A stretch of 13,630 bases of DNA, taken from NCBI GenBank assembly GCA_007127495.1, contig SKZG01000036.1, positions 1-13,630 of the forward strand. Reading direction: 5' to 3'. How positions within the stretch are numbered: the stretch's first letter is position 1; each line of letters begins with the position of its first letter. The stretch is from Planctomycetales bacterium. GTDB lineage: Bacteria; Planctomycetota; Planctomycetia; Pirellulales; Thermoguttaceae. The notes below the pieces were generated by a model. That model was not told where the DNA came from. It was given only the letters and a program-made list of their open reading frames with translations, and ran no database searches. The position numbers were made by a program, and so were the translations under genes. Shown in pieces: positions 1 to 7,492 of the stretch.

Positions 1-274
1 AGCTTTGAGAGCTCTGGCCTGCCGGCCTTGGTATGAAGCCCCGCAAAGCGCGGATGTGCGGCGCGATGGTGCGAGGCGGAATCGAACGGTTGCCTGCCAC
101 GCGCACATCGACGACCACCTCGTCCCCCCCCGGCTCGGGAACCACCGGATCAGGAAGTGGCGGCTGATACAATTCTTGCCCCACCGCCGTCGTGGCATGC
201 ATGGTCAGCACTGCCATACAGAGGGCGACCCAAAGCCGGCAGGTGCGTCTGCCGTCAATGCAAGACACGGCCAT
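1..274 (-). CDS. N-terminus of a POTRA/BamA-like outer-membrane protein (partial, probably frameshifted)
   Basis: The gene starts at ATG 274-272 and runs off the left edge. The first 32 or so residues look like a secretion signal: basic RR near residue 9, hydrophobic RLWVALCMAVLT, then small residues before GQE. A Pro-rich linker leads into VVVDVRVAGNRSIPPRTIAP at about residues 53-72, which has the pattern of the first strand, turn and helix of a POTRA repeat (beta strand, GN, I/P, helix). BamA/Omp85 proteins use POTRA repeats to insert outer-membrane proteins; this role is inferred from the family. After HIR (codons at 58-50) the frame reads ALRGFIPRPAGQ, which is not POTRA-like. Another frame from position 32 reads TKAGRPELSK, the usual continuation, so a 17-base insertion (33-49) or sequence error is likely. 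No strong ribosome site is seen. POTRA assignment is fairly sure; the exact family is not. Confidence 0.55.
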   Translation of the reverse strand, partial: MAVSCIDGRRTCRLWVALCMAVLTMHATTAVGQELYQPPLPDPVVPEPGGDEVVVDVRVAGNRSIPPRTIAPHIRALRGFIPRPAGQSSQS

Positions 275-642
275 CACGGCCCTTTCTTGGCGTTAGTGCA
301 AAGCAATGGAGGACGAGCGTCCCATGGAAACGATACGGCGGCTCGGCGACGGTGCCGAACCGCCTGCGATGCCGATAAGTTGGCGTAGAAATACCGCAAC
401 AGCCGCAAACAGGCAAGGCGAATTTAGCAGAATTCTGGAAACATGGGCGATGAAGGCAGGATAGGGGGGTAACTGTCGCTTCGAAGCCGTGGAATGTGCG
501 TTTCTTGGCTCTTCCGTTGTTGGACGCAAGCCGCTCTAATGGCGTAGGCGCACGCCGTGTGCCGCCCCGAAAACAAAGGCCGTCCGTACCTGCAAACGAA
601 AGAGCCAGTTGTTCTTCCCGAGAAACCCATTTGGAGTACAAG
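275..642. other. Intergenic region between divergent POTRA protein and trxB genes
   Basis: This 368-base stretch separates two divergently transcribed genes, so it must hold both promoters. Several open frames cross it, but none has a recognisable domain or a convincing ribosome site, and the long frame reading into trxB has no support upstream of 643. A TCTAAT hexamer at 535-540 could be a -10 box for trxB, but I find no matching -35 box. I see no tRNA, repeat or strong hairpin here. Confidence 0.5.
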
Positions 643-1689
643 ATGCCGGAAAAGGTCGTGATCATCGGCAGTGGGCCGGCCGCGTGGACCGCTGCCATTT
701 ACGCTGCGCGTGCTGAACTGAAGCCCCTTGTATTCGAGGGAGCTATTACCCAAGAGAACCAGGAAAATGGCACCCTGCCACTCGGGCAGCTTGCCTTGAC
801 CACCGAAGTCGAGAACTACCCAGGCCTCCCGACCGGTGATCTAGGGGCGTACCTCGACAGTGCCGTTGCGTCGCCACAGAGGCAATCGCTGCCCCCACAT
901 AAAAAGGAGGGTGTCAGTGGCCCGGAACTCATGGAGTTGATGCGCCAGCAAGCGAAGAACTTCGGAACGCGGGTGGTCACCGACGACATCGTTGAGGTCG
1001 ACTTCGACCGGCGTCCCTTCCAATTGACGGCTTGTGACGGCTCGTTGTGCGGGGCGCTGGCGGTGATTGTCGCGACGGGGGCCCGGGCCAATTATTTGGG
1101 CTTGCCGTCCGAGCAACGGCTGAAGAACCGGGGGGTGAGTGCCTGCGCCGTTTGTGACGGGGCCCTGCCGCGTTTCCGCGATAAGCCGCTGGTGGTGGTG
1201 GGCGGCGGCGACTCGGCAGTCGAAGAGGCCGACTACCTGGCCAAGTTTGCCAGCAAGGTCTACTTGGTCCACCGCCGCGACGAGTTGCGGGCCTCGAAGA
1301 TCATGGCCACGCGAGCGATGGACCATCCCAAAATCGAAATCCTTTGGAGCCGTGTTGTCGACGAGGTGCTTGGGAACGACCGGGACGGCGTGACCGGATG
1401 CCGGCTGAAGAGCACCAAAGGCGAGCCGGACCTGGAAGTGGAGATCACCGGGTTCTTCCTCGCCATCGGCCATACGCCGAACACGGCGTTCCTCAAGGGC
1501 GCACTGGCGATGAACGACGCCGGCTACATCCGGTGGACGACCCCGCAGCGGACTTACACCAGTGTGGAAGGCGTTTTTGCCGCAGGCGACGTGGCCGACG
1601 ACTATTATCGACAGGCCGTGACCGCTGCGGGAACCGGCTGCATGGCCGCCCTGGACGCCGAACGCTGGCTGGCGGCTCAAGGCGCATGA
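643..1689 (+). CDS. trxB: Thioredoxin-disulfide reductase (FAD/NADPH)
   Basis: Cytoplasmic flavoenzyme of 348 residues that passes electrons from NADPH to thioredoxin. The FAD-binding GSGPAA is at residues 9-14 and the redox-active pair is CAVC at 168-171 followed by DG. The NADPH site GGGDSA lies at 187-192 with HRR at 210-212 (typical for NADPH), and the second FAD motif is GDVAD at 315-319. The start at 643 is chosen because GGAG (633-636) sits six bases upstream and the FAD motif begins directly after; an upstream in-frame ATG at 496 would add 49 residues with no homology. Between ENYPGLP (57-63) and GPELMEL (93-99) there is roughly 25-30 residues more than in E. coli TrxB, an insertion I recall from other planctomycete homologues. 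It may serve MsrB encoded nearby, since MsrB is recycled by thioredoxin. Confidence 0.93.
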   Translation: MPEKVVIIGSGPAAWTAAIYAARAELKPLVFEGAITQENQENGTLPLGQLALTTEVENYPGLPTGDLGAYLDSAVASPQRQSLPPHKKEGVSGPELMELMRQQAKNFGTRVVTDDIVEVDFDRRPFQLTACDGSLCGALAVIVATGARANYLGLPSEQRLKNRGVSACAVCDGALPRFRDKPLVVVGGGDSAVEEADYLAKFASKVYLVHRRDELRASKIMATRAMDHPKIEILWSRVVDEVLGNDRDGVTGCRLKSTKGEPDLEVEITGFFLAIGHTPNTAFLKGALAMNDAGYIRWTTPQRTYTSVEGVFAAGDVADDYYRQAVTAAGTGCMAALDAERWLAAQGA

Positions 1690-1697
1690 GCAGGCCA

Positions 1698-1725
1698 TTG
1701 ACAGAACGGGCGCGCTCGATACACT
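1698..1725 (+). promoter_or_regulatory. Housekeeping sigma-70-type promoter for tRNA-Val
   Basis: A perfect -35 box TTGACA (1698-1703) and a -10-like TACACT (1720-1725, 4 of 6) are separated by 16 bases. The predicted start near 1732 is about 13 bases before the tRNA 5' end, and the box lies just after the trxB stop, so the tRNA seems to have its own promoter. Confidence 0.6.
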
Positions 1726-1744
1726 ACAACTTCCTGTGCGAACA

Positions 1745-1818
1745 GGGCGATTAGCTCAGTTGGCTAGAGCACCTCGTTTACACCGAGGGGGTCGGCGGTT
1801 CGAGCCCGTCATCGCCCA
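1745..1818 (+). tRNA. tRNA-Val (anticodon UAC)
   Basis: A complete 74-base cloverleaf can be folded by hand. Acceptor arms GGGCGAT (1745-1751) and ATCGCCC (1811-1817) pair fully, with discriminator A1818. The D-stem begins GCTC at 1754. The anticodon stem CCTCG/CGAGG (1772-1776 / 1784-1788) encloses TTTACAC, giving anticodon TAC (1779-1781), which reads GUA and other valine codons. The T-stem GGCGG/CCGTC has one G-U pair and encloses TTCGAGC. The 3' CCA is not encoded and must be added by nucleotidyltransferase. Confidence 0.95.
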
Positions 1819-1908
1819 CTGAATAGCAACCCGCCTTCGGCAGGGTGTCTCGTGGCATTCGCTCTGCGTAGAATGCGTACAGGGATACTTCCACTGTGAG
1901 GCAAACGG

Positions 1909-2451
1909 ATGCGTTGGAAACCGCTGGCTTGGCTGGGGGCAATTGGGGCTGTCGCGGTCGTTCTCCTCGTGGCGATCCAAATTCGTGCAACCCCGTCCGT
2001 CTTGCGTGAAAAGGAGGCCGACATGGCGCCTGATGAACCGCACGTATGCACCCCCCTTCCACAAACGGAAGCCGAGTGGAAACAATTGCTGACTTCGGAG
2101 CAATTCCGCGTCACCCGCCTGAAGGAAACGGAACGGGCGTTCACCGGCGCATTCTGGAACACAAAGGACGAGGGTTTTTACAAGTGTGTCGGTTGCGGCA
2201 CGCCCTTGTTCAGCTCAGAGACCAAGTACGACTCAGGCACCGGCTGGCCGAGCTATTGGCAACCGGTCGACGAAAACGCCGTGAAGACCCGGCCGGACCA
2301 CAGCCGCAACATGGTCCGCACCGAGGTGCTATGCGGCCGATGCGACGCACACCTCGGCCACGTGTTTCCCGACGGTCCGCGACCGACCGGCAAGCGGTAC
2401 TGCATCAACTCGGCGGCGCTGGAGTTCGAGGCGCGCGAGAAACCCGAGTAG
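1909..2451 (+). CDS. msrB: Peptide-methionine (R)-S-oxide reductase, membrane-anchored or exported
   Basis: Reduces methionine-R-sulfoxide in oxidised proteins. The MsrB fold is clear over residues 52-175. Two CxxC pairs bind structural zinc (C93/C96 and C142/C145), followed by GTGWPSYW (110-117), the core [10 protein letters not shown] (148-157) and RYCINS (163-168), where C165 is the catalytic cysteine. The first 25 or so residues form a hydrophobic segment after MRWK ([18 protein letters not shown]) with no clear cleavage site, so the enzyme is probably tethered in or exported across the membrane and repairs envelope proteins. GAGG at 1898-1901 is seven bases before the ATG. The stop lies 4 bases from the convergent serC stop. 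An extra cysteine, C47, precedes the domain and could take part in regeneration; that is speculation. Confidence 0.92.
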   Translation: MRWKPLAWLGAIGAVAVVLLVAIQIRATPSVLREKEADMAPDEPHVCTPLPQTEAEWKQLLTSEQFRVTRLKETERAFTGAFWNTKDEGFYKCVGCGTPLFSSETKYDSGTGWPSYWQPVDENAVKTRPDHSRNMVRTEVLCGRCDAHLGHVFPDGPRPTGKRYCINSAALEFEAREKPE

Positions 2452-2455
2452 CGAG

Positions 2456-3550
2456 TCAGGCGTTCTTCGCTCGGAAGTCGTCCATAAACCGGGAAAGGGT
2501 CTTCACGCCCTCGACCGGCATGGCGTTGTAAATGGAGGCCCGGCAGCCGCCCACGCTCCGATGGCCTTTCAGCGCCGTCAGGTCGTGCTTTTCAGCTTCC
2601 TTCAAGAACGGCTCCTCCAGGCTCGCGTCTTTCAGACGGAACGCCACGTTCATGATCGATCGGCTATCGGGCTCGGCATGGACGGCGTAGAAACCCTCGG
2701 AGCCGTCGATGCAGTCGTACAGTATTTGGGCCTTGTCGCGGTTGATCTGGTGCATCCTGGCCAGCCCGCCCACTTCCTCAAGAAGCCAAGAAGTGACCAA
2801 TCCGACCATGTAAATGGGAAACGTCGGGGCGGTATTCAAGAGCGACTTGTTTTCAGCATGCAGCTTGTAGCTGAGCATGGAGGGCAAGGTTGACGGCGAG
2901 CGCTGGCACAGATCGTCGCGAATGATGACCATGGTGACCCCCGCCGGGCCCGCGTTCTTTTGAGCGCATGCGTACAGGATGCCGTAGCGCTCCATCTGGA
3001 CCGGCCGCGACAGAAAATCGGACGAAGCGTCGCAAACAATGGGAACGTTGCCGGTATCGGGTTCAGAGGGAAACTGCACGCCGCCGATCGTTTCGTTCGA
3101 CGTAATATGGACGTAAGCAGCGGCGGGGTCGAGGTCGAGTTCCTCCTGCTTGGGCACGCGATTATAGTTTGCCGCGGCGCCGTCGAAGGCAATGCGGGTT
3201 GCACCCTGCGTCTTGGCCTCGCTCATGGCCTTTTTTCCCCAGGAGCCTGTCAGCACGTAATCCGCCGGTTGACCGCTTCCGTGCAGGAGGTTCATTGGCG
3301 CCATGGCGAACTGCATTTGCGCTCCGCCCTGCAGGAACAGGACATGATAATTGCTGGGGATGGCGAGCAGCTCGCGAAGGTTGGCCTCGGCTTGCTCGAT
3401 GATGTGAGTGAAGGTCTTGGACCGGTGGCTGATTTCCAGTATGGAGCTACCCACTCCGGGCAACGCGAGCAGATGCCGCTGAGCCTCTTCGATAGCCGGC
3501 ACGGGCAACACGGCCGGTCCGGCGGAAAAATTGTACACTCGCTTTTCCAT
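2456..3550 (-). CDS. serC: Phosphoserine aminotransferase
   Basis: PLP enzyme of 364 residues converting 3-phosphohydroxypyruvate and glutamate to phosphoserine (serine synthesis; in some bacteria also pyridoxal phosphate synthesis). It starts with the family signature YNFSAGPAVLP (residues 6-16), has ISHRSKTF (40-47), LQGGA (73-77) and GSWGKKA (102-108), and places the PLP lysine in AQKNAGPAG at K198, the same number as the E. coli enzyme. HRSVGGCRASIYNA near the C-terminus is also typical. The ATG at 3550 is preferred to one six codons upstream because AAGGA lies six or seven bases before it and homologues begin MxxRVYNFSAGP. It converges with msrB and lies 139 bases downstream of the DUF1573 gene, with a possible promoter in that gap. 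Confidence 0.95.
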   Translation of the reverse strand: MEKRVYNFSAGPAVLPVPAIEEAQRHLLALPGVGSSILEISHRSKTFTHIIEQAEANLRELLAIPSNYHVLFLQGGAQMQFAMAPMNLLHGSGQPADYVLTGSWGKKAMSEAKTQGATRIAFDGAAANYNRVPKQEELDLDPAAAYVHITSNETIGGVQFPSEPDTGNVPIVCDASSDFLSRPVQMERYGILYACAQKNAGPAGVTMVIIRDDLCQRSPSTLPSMLSYKLHAENKSLLNTAPTFPIYMVGLVTSWLLEEVGGLARMHQINRDKAQILYDCIDGSEGFYAVHAEPDSRSIMNVAFRLKDASLEEPFLKEAEKHDLTALKGHRSVGGCRASIYNAMPVEGVKTLSRFMDDFRAKNA

Positions 3551-3620
3551 GGTCGATTCCTTAATCATCCGACGGTTCGATCATCATCCACCTCGCCCCA
3601 AACCCTGAGGCGAATTGCTC

Positions 3621-3649
3621 AATGTAACGGTAGCAAGTGAAGGCGCCAA
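3621..3649 (-). promoter_or_regulatory. Possible sigma-70-type promoter of serC
   Basis: On the minus strand TTGGCG (3649-3644) and TACATT (3626-3621) match -35 and -10 boxes at 4 of 6 positions each, with an ideal 17-base spacer. The predicted start near 3614 gives a leader of about 64 bases. The match is modest, and read-through from the DUF1573 gene is also possible. Confidence 0.35.
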
Positions 3650-3689
3650 GGGAGTGCATGCAGAGTGTGCAGAGGCATACGGAGCACGG

Positions 3690-4727
3690 CTACTGAGCCG
3701 GCGAGGCCCGATCGGCTTGAGCCGGGGCAATGATCGCCTGAACGGCTGCCTCCGAGTGGGCTGAGCTGCCCAGGTCCGTGACGATGCGGAGCGTGCTGTT
3801 GACCTGGCCCGGCTCGGAACCGGCGGTGAAGGTGACGGACACCAAGTGGACGGGCTTTGCCTCGTCGTCCACGGAGAATGCAAAACGGGGGTCGTCGCAC
3901 TGGATCGACTGGATGCGAAACGGCGTCTGCCCCTGGACGACGAGCCGGCGGGTAATCGACTGACCCGGCGCGAGCACGCCCAGCATCAGCGGCGAGGGGC
4001 GGACGGACAATGCCGGAACGACAACTCCTTCGACCGTGACGGGGACCCGTGCCGCCCGAGGGTTCTGATCGTTCGTTACCAGAACCAGTTGATCACGCAG
4101 ATAACCGGCCGGGGAATCGGCCGTCAGACGCACAACGAGGTCGTAGGTCACCCGCCCTGCCGCCCGCCCGGATTCCGTGACCTGTGTTTCAATGAACGGA
4201 TTTTCGCATTCAACTCGTTCGATCCTCCAGTCATTTCGTCCGGCGTAGCTGACCGAAAGCCGCCGTTCGGCGGGCGCACCCTGGTTGACGGAGCCGAACT
4301 GCACGCCGCCCGGATGAACGACGACGTCGCTGCGAATGTACGACTGGACGTGCAATTGCACTTCGGCGCGAAACGGCAGGTCGAAAACGACCGTGAGCGT
4401 CGAGTCTTTCCGGCCGAGGAAATTTCGCGTGTCGAGGGTCGCGACGATTTCGGCTTTTTCCCACGTTTTGAGGTGCCGCTTGGTAATTTCCGTGGCTGTG
4501 CATCCGCAGGTCGATCGGATCGAGGCGATGCGTGCGTCTTCCTCGTAGATGTTCTCGATGGTGAAGCGATGCTCCATCTTCGCACCCCGCGCCACGACAC
4601 CAAAGTCGTGCGAGGTGTGGCTGAACATTTTGCGGGCCCACTCCTGGCCGCCGGCTGGCGCGGCCGCCAGAAGGACGCCGGCCACGGCGGAAATCGCAAG
4701 GGAACGTACGCCGATCGCGCTGTTCAT
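3690..4727 (-). CDS. Exported DUF1573-domain protein
   Basis: A 345-residue protein with an N-terminal signal (hydrophobic LAISAVAGVLLAAAPAGGQ, likely cut near residue 28). The next segment has the DUF1573 pattern: HDFGVVARGAKMEHRFTIEN (40-59), then IRSTCGCTA (70-78) with the conserved CGC at 74-76. DUF1573 is an Ig/ASH-like beta domain found in many copies in planctomycete genomes; its function is not established. The rest, about residues 130-330, looks like further beta-rich Ig-like repeats (HPGGVQFGSVNQG at 138-150 and SPLMLGVLAPGQS at 245-257 are similar openings). The start at 4727 follows AAGGAGG eleven bases upstream. It begins 16 bases after the corrinoid protein stop on the same strand, so the two are probably co-transcribed, though no functional link is known. 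Confidence 0.85.
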   Translation of the reverse strand: MNSAIGVRSLAISAVAGVLLAAAPAGGQEWARKMFSHTSHDFGVVARGAKMEHRFTIENIYEEDARIASIRSTCGCTATEITKRHLKTWEKAEIVATLDTRNFLGRKDSTLTVVFDLPFRAEVQLHVQSYIRSDVVVHPGGVQFGSVNQGAPAERRLSVSYAGRNDWRIERVECENPFIETQVTESGRAAGRVTYDLVVRLTADSPAGYLRDQLVLVTNDQNPRAARVPVTVEGVVVPALSVRPSPLMLGVLAPGQSITRRLVVQGQTPFRIQSIQCDDPRFAFSVDDEAKPVHLVSVTFTAGSEPGQVNSTLRIVTDLGSSAHSEAAVQAIIAPAQADRASPAQ

Positions 4728-4743
4728 CGTATCGTGTTCCTCC

Positions 4744-5382
4744 TTACCCGGCGCCTACTAGGCCGCCGGCGTACTTGGCTCCGTCGACGGCCGTCTTGCC
4801 ATAGAAATCGCACCCGGTTTTTTCTGCCAACAAGCTACTTGCCGCCGCGCCGCCCACCATGAGCTTCACTTGGTCGCGTAGCCCGGCTGCCTTGATGGCG
4901 TCGACCGTCTCGGTGACGGAACGGTAGCACGTGGTGAGCAGCACGCTCATGCCGACCACCTGCGGCCGGTGCTCGCGGATGGCGTCGACGAACTTGGCGG
5001 GCGGAACGTCGACGCCCAGGTCGACCACCTCGAATCCGGACCCGCGGAGCATCATCACCACGAGGTCCTTGCCGATGTCGTGTACGTCGTGCTGCACGGA
5101 GCCCAATACGGCAATTCCGGCCGTGCCCTTTGTCTGGACACCGTCCAGGTGAGGCTGAAGCTCCGCCATAACGGTCTTCATCACCATGCCGCCAAACATC
5201 AGTTCAGGAAGGAAACATTCCTCACGAGCGAAGCGGTTGCCCAACTCGATCATGCCTTGGTTACACTCGGCGAGCACATCGGGGGCGGGAACTCCGGCCT
5301 GAAGCTTCTCCTGGACCAAAGCCTTGACTTCCGGCTCTCGAACCCCGGCAACGGCCTCTGCAAGTTGTGATAACTCTGCCAT
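4744..5382 (-). CDS. Corrinoid (B12-binding) protein of a methyltransferase system
   Basis: A 212-residue MtaC/MtbC/MtmC-type corrinoid protein, the methyl carrier between a substrate methyltransferase and an acceptor methyltransferase. Residues 1-85 form the helical cap domain (B12-binding_2 type: ELGNRFAREECFLPELMFGG, 46-65). Residues 87-210 are the Rossmann-like B12 domain, with the cobalt-ligand motif DVHDIG at 99-104 (H101), SVLLTT at 146-151 and GGAA at 177-180, which hold the nucleotide tail. The ATG at 5382 is chosen because GGAGGAGA lies about seven bases upstream and the cap domain begins there; a longer in-frame reading upstream would overlap the small ORF at 5441-5611. Together with the UroD-family gene upstream it forms a typical pair. 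The methyl donor cannot be told from sequence, and no reductive activase is in the window. Confidence 0.9.
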   Translation of the reverse strand: MAELSQLAEAVAGVREPEVKALVQEKLQAGVPAPDVLAECNQGMIELGNRFAREECFLPELMFGGMVMKTVMAELQPHLDGVQTKGTAGIAVLGSVQHDVHDIGKDLVVMMLRGSGFEVVDLGVDVPPAKFVDAIREHRPQVVGMSVLLTTCYRSVTETVDAIKAAGLRDQVKLMVGGAAASSLLAEKTGCDFYGKTAVDGAKYAGGLVGAG

Positions 5383-5440
5383 GAACGTCTCTCCTCCATC
5401 TCCGGGAAAGGGCTGGTATTCGAACCGTCGTGCCGATGGT

Positions 5441-5611
5441 TCAGAACCCGAGCAAACAGAAGTAGATGTACAGGAACCCGAGCGAGTCGGTCTGTTTCCA
5501 CACACGCTCGACCAGTTCCTTGTCGCCGGGGATCGGCGGCATTTCTTTCAGCTTTTCCTCCCATGGGATCGTAGTCATGGGAGGGCGGTTGGTTTGTTGT
5601 ATCTGGTTCAC
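5441..5611 (-). CDS. Small uncharacterised protein within the corrinoid/UroD unit
   Basis: A 56-residue frame lies between the UroD-family stop (5688) and the corrinoid start (5382). It starts at GTG 5611-5609, with GGGAG (5623-5619) seven bases upstream; an internal ATG at 5578 would give 45 residues but has no ribosome site. The third codon position is G or C in about three quarters of codons, like neighbouring genes, and the order and strand fit an operon. The protein has a polar, charged middle (WEEKLKEMPP, then GDKELVERVW) and ends in a short aromatic/hydrophobic tail (LGFLYIYFCLLGF). I recognise no family. The tail is too short for a normal membrane span but could dock onto a partner protein or membrane. 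It could be a methyltransferase-associated micropeptide; function is unknown. Confidence 0.6.
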   Translation of the reverse strand: MNQIQQTNRPPMTTIPWEEKLKEMPPIPGDKELVERVWKQTDSLGFLYIYFCLLGF

Positions 5612-5687
5612 GGTTGGGCTCCCATGCGATTCGGGAAGGTTCGCGACGGCGCTGGGCGCCGCTTCCAGGCTGCCCTGGCTTCGGGGT

Positions 5688-6884
5688 TTAGTATTGGCCG
5701 TACTCGCGGGTAAAGTCAGTCATCGCGCGGAGGTTTTCCGGTAGCGTGTCGTCCTGCATGATCGCGCTTGCGTCCATGATGTAGCCGCCGTCCCGCGCCA
5801 CGGCATCGATCACCTTCTTGCACGCGCTGCGTACGTCGTCGGGCGTGCCGAGGGCCAACACGTCGTTCGGAATCCCGCCGCTGAGGCAAAACTTGTGCCC
5901 CAACGCTCGGTGGACCTCTTCGATGTCGCCCCGGTCAACGTGGTACACAATACTCAAATCCGGCAGTTCGGCAATGTATTTCAGGTTCGGGTTCCATTCG
6001 CCCTCGGCGTAAAAGAGCGTTTGGATGCCGCGGTTGTGGAGTTCGCACAGAATCCATTTCAGCGTGGGCCAGTAGAATCGCTCGAATTGCTCCGGCGAGA
6101 GGAACGGCATGCAGCCGCGGTGCATCCACAGGCCGACGGGCACCTGACGAAGCGGATCGGCCGTCATCGCGGCCACCTCCAGCAGGTGCGGCGCCAGCGC
6201 TTCGCAGGCGGCAATCACCTTCTCCGGTTGGCGGAACAGGTCCATGCACAGCCCCTTATAGCCGCGAAGCTTGTCGGCGATGATGTCGAACGGCACCTTC
6301 AACATGCCCGCAATTGCCGAAACGGTCCCCGATTCCGCCCGCAACCGTTGCCCCTGCTGCGCCAGCCCGCCAAAATACTGCATCATCGCCATGCCGCCCT
6401 TGACGAACGAAAGATTGTTCCGCATCGTCGACGGCTCGCCCGGCGCCACCACGTCGTTGGCCACTCGCGGCAGCCACACGTTGTACAAGTAGCCGGTCGG
6501 GTCTTCGATCAGTGCGTCGTAGTCGTCCGGTCCCATCCAGGCCGCCCCTTCCGGGGGCTCGACGTATTGGAACGCTTTGTCGGCGGGGAGGTGGATGCCG
6601 GGTACGGCGTAGTACTTCAGTGAGATGGCCTCGGTCAGCCCCGTCCACACCCATACCATGTTGCTTACCGTGGCATCCCAGTCGAACTCGGCGGCGCACT
6701 TGCGCGTGGCCTCAAAGGCCTTCTCGTAGTCGTGGACCACGTCCTGGCACGTGAAGCCGGCATAGCGCGCAACAAACTCCGCCACGAAGGGCCGGATGGG
6801 AATCCGGTCGGGCTTCTCGTTCCGCATCGCCGTGGTGTAGCGGGTCAGGCGCTGCTGATAAAGCTGCTCCATGTCGTTCGCCAT
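5688..6884 (-). CDS. Uroporphyrinogen decarboxylase-family protein, probable corrinoid-linked methyltransferase
   Basis: A 398-residue TIM-barrel protein of the UroD superfamily, which holds both haem-pathway UroD and corrinoid methyltransferases such as MtaA/MtbA. Seen: an opening RNEKPDRIPIRPF (21-33) of the type PDRVPv, FLSPEQFERFYWPTLK (261-276), GIQTLFYAEGEWNPNLKYIA (286-305), LSGGIP (334-339), LGTPDDVRS (345-353) and DGGYIMDAS (365-373). The arginine-rich N-terminal signature of true UroD is absent, and the gene sits just upstream of a corrinoid protein, so a methyl-transfer role is more likely than haem synthesis. The H-x-C motif of MtaA/MtbA is replaced by FYAEGEW and no cysteine is seen in the C-terminal strand. 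AGAGGG lies nine bases before ATG 6884. The substrate is unknown. Confidence 0.8.
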   Translation of the reverse strand: MANDMEQLYQQRLTRYTTAMRNEKPDRIPIRPFVAEFVARYAGFTCQDVVHDYEKAFEATRKCAAEFDWDATVSNMVWVWTGLTEAISLKYYAVPGIHLPADKAFQYVEPPEGAAWMGPDDYDALIEDPTGYLYNVWLPRVANDVVAPGEPSTMRNNLSFVKGGMAMMQYFGGLAQQGQRLRAESGTVSAIAGMLKVPFDIIADKLRGYKGLCMDLFRQPEKVIAACEALAPHLLEVAAMTADPLRQVPVGLWMHRGCMPFLSPEQFERFYWPTLKWILCELHNRGIQTLFYAEGEWNPNLKYIAELPDLSIVYHVDRGDIEEVHRALGHKFCLSGGIPNDVLALGTPDDVRSACKKVIDAVARDGGYIMDASAIMQDDTLPENLRAMTDFTREYGQY

Positions 6885-7124
6885 CGCCAGAAACCCTCTT
6901 ATGGTGCTAAATGAAGGCTATCCACATAGACTATCCGCAAGGGCAGCAACCTGCAAGGGCCCATTATGCCCCCTCTGGGGTGCTAGCATGCAAAGGTAGC
7001 CAATGAACGGAGTATGCCACGAACCGCGCCCGATGTCAACCGCAACGCGGAGACGCGATGTCGGAAACGCGTCTTAAGAGTGCCTCACCGCCTTTGCCAG
7101 AAGGCCTCAGCCGCTACGGCCAGC

Positions 7125-7448
7125 TTACGGTTGATCGTCTGATGCTGGACCATTGTCATTCGGACGTTTGTATTGAGCACGAAACTTGGTCTGCCCGACT
7201 GTCAACTTGTCGCCCGGCATTAGCGGCGATTCCGTCACCCGACACCCGTTGACGAAGGTACCGTTCCGGGAGCCCAGATCGCGAACGACGAGCGTGTCGG
7301 CGATCCGTTCGATCTTGCAGTGGTAGTGGCTTACGTAGGGATCGCTCAGGCAAAGCGCCACGTCCGACGCTCGGCCCACCGTGACGGGTAAGCCCTCCAA
7401 TGGAATGGTGTAACCGGGCAAATCGGCGCTGAGGAGTTCCGCTGTCAT
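7125..7448 (-). CDS. FHA-domain protein
   Basis: A 107-residue cytoplasmic protein made almost entirely of one FHA domain, a module that binds phosphothreonine peptides. The conserved features are in order: VGRASD (24-29, the GR pair), LSDPYVSHYHCKI (34-46, with S40 and H43 of the SxxH motif), DLGSRNGTFVNG (57-68, with N62-G63), and PGDKLTVGQTKF (78-89). The tail is polar and short, with no second domain. It lies 44 bases downstream of a small unknown gene on the same strand and is probably co-transcribed with it from a sigma-54 promoter at 7839-7854. FHA proteins of this size usually act as adaptors of Ser/Thr kinase pathways; no such kinase is in the window. Confidence 0.88.
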   Translation of the reverse strand: MTAELLSADLPGYTIPLEGLPVTVGRASDVALCLSDPYVSHYHCKIERIADTLVVRDLGSRNGTFVNGCRVTESPLMPGDKLTVGQTKFRAQYKRPNDNGPASDDQP

Positions 7449-7492
7449 GGTCGTCCAGTCCTTCCGCCACCTGTCGGGCCGGCGGCCCCGGC

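Noticed and set aside
507..524. TTGGCTCTTCCGTTGTTG before trxB as a sigma-54 promoter
   Set aside because: The -12 element lacks the required GC at correct spacing.
496..642. Longer N-terminus for thioredoxin reductase from an upstream ATG
   Set aside because: The extra 49 residues have no homology or signal-peptide features, and the GGAG at 633-636 clearly serves ATG 643.
1827..1845. Hairpin around CCTTCGG after the tRNA as a terminator
   Set aside because: The stem is interrupted by a mismatch or bulge and no T-run follows; too weak to annotate.
1853..1868. TGGCATTCGCTCTGCG upstream of msrB as a sigma-54 promoter
   Set aside because: The GG-GC spacing fits, but four defined consensus positions differ, including CTGC for TTGC. 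Nothing else ties msrB to the sigma-54 set.
1756..2162. Minus-strand frames across the tRNA and msrB start
   Set aside because: They are antisense to the tRNA and msrB; the stretch reading MTGSNRRPPRCKRG is the familiar false protein read from a tRNA complement.
3687..3700. Hairpin CGGCTACTGAGCCG at the DUF1573 stop as a terminator
   Set aside because: The stem is only five bases, overlaps the stop codon and has no T-run.
5383..5505. Longer start for the corrinoid protein
   Set aside because: The added residues (SGSCTSTSVCSG and so on) are unlike the helical cap domain and overlap the small ORF. ATG 5382 has a strong SD.
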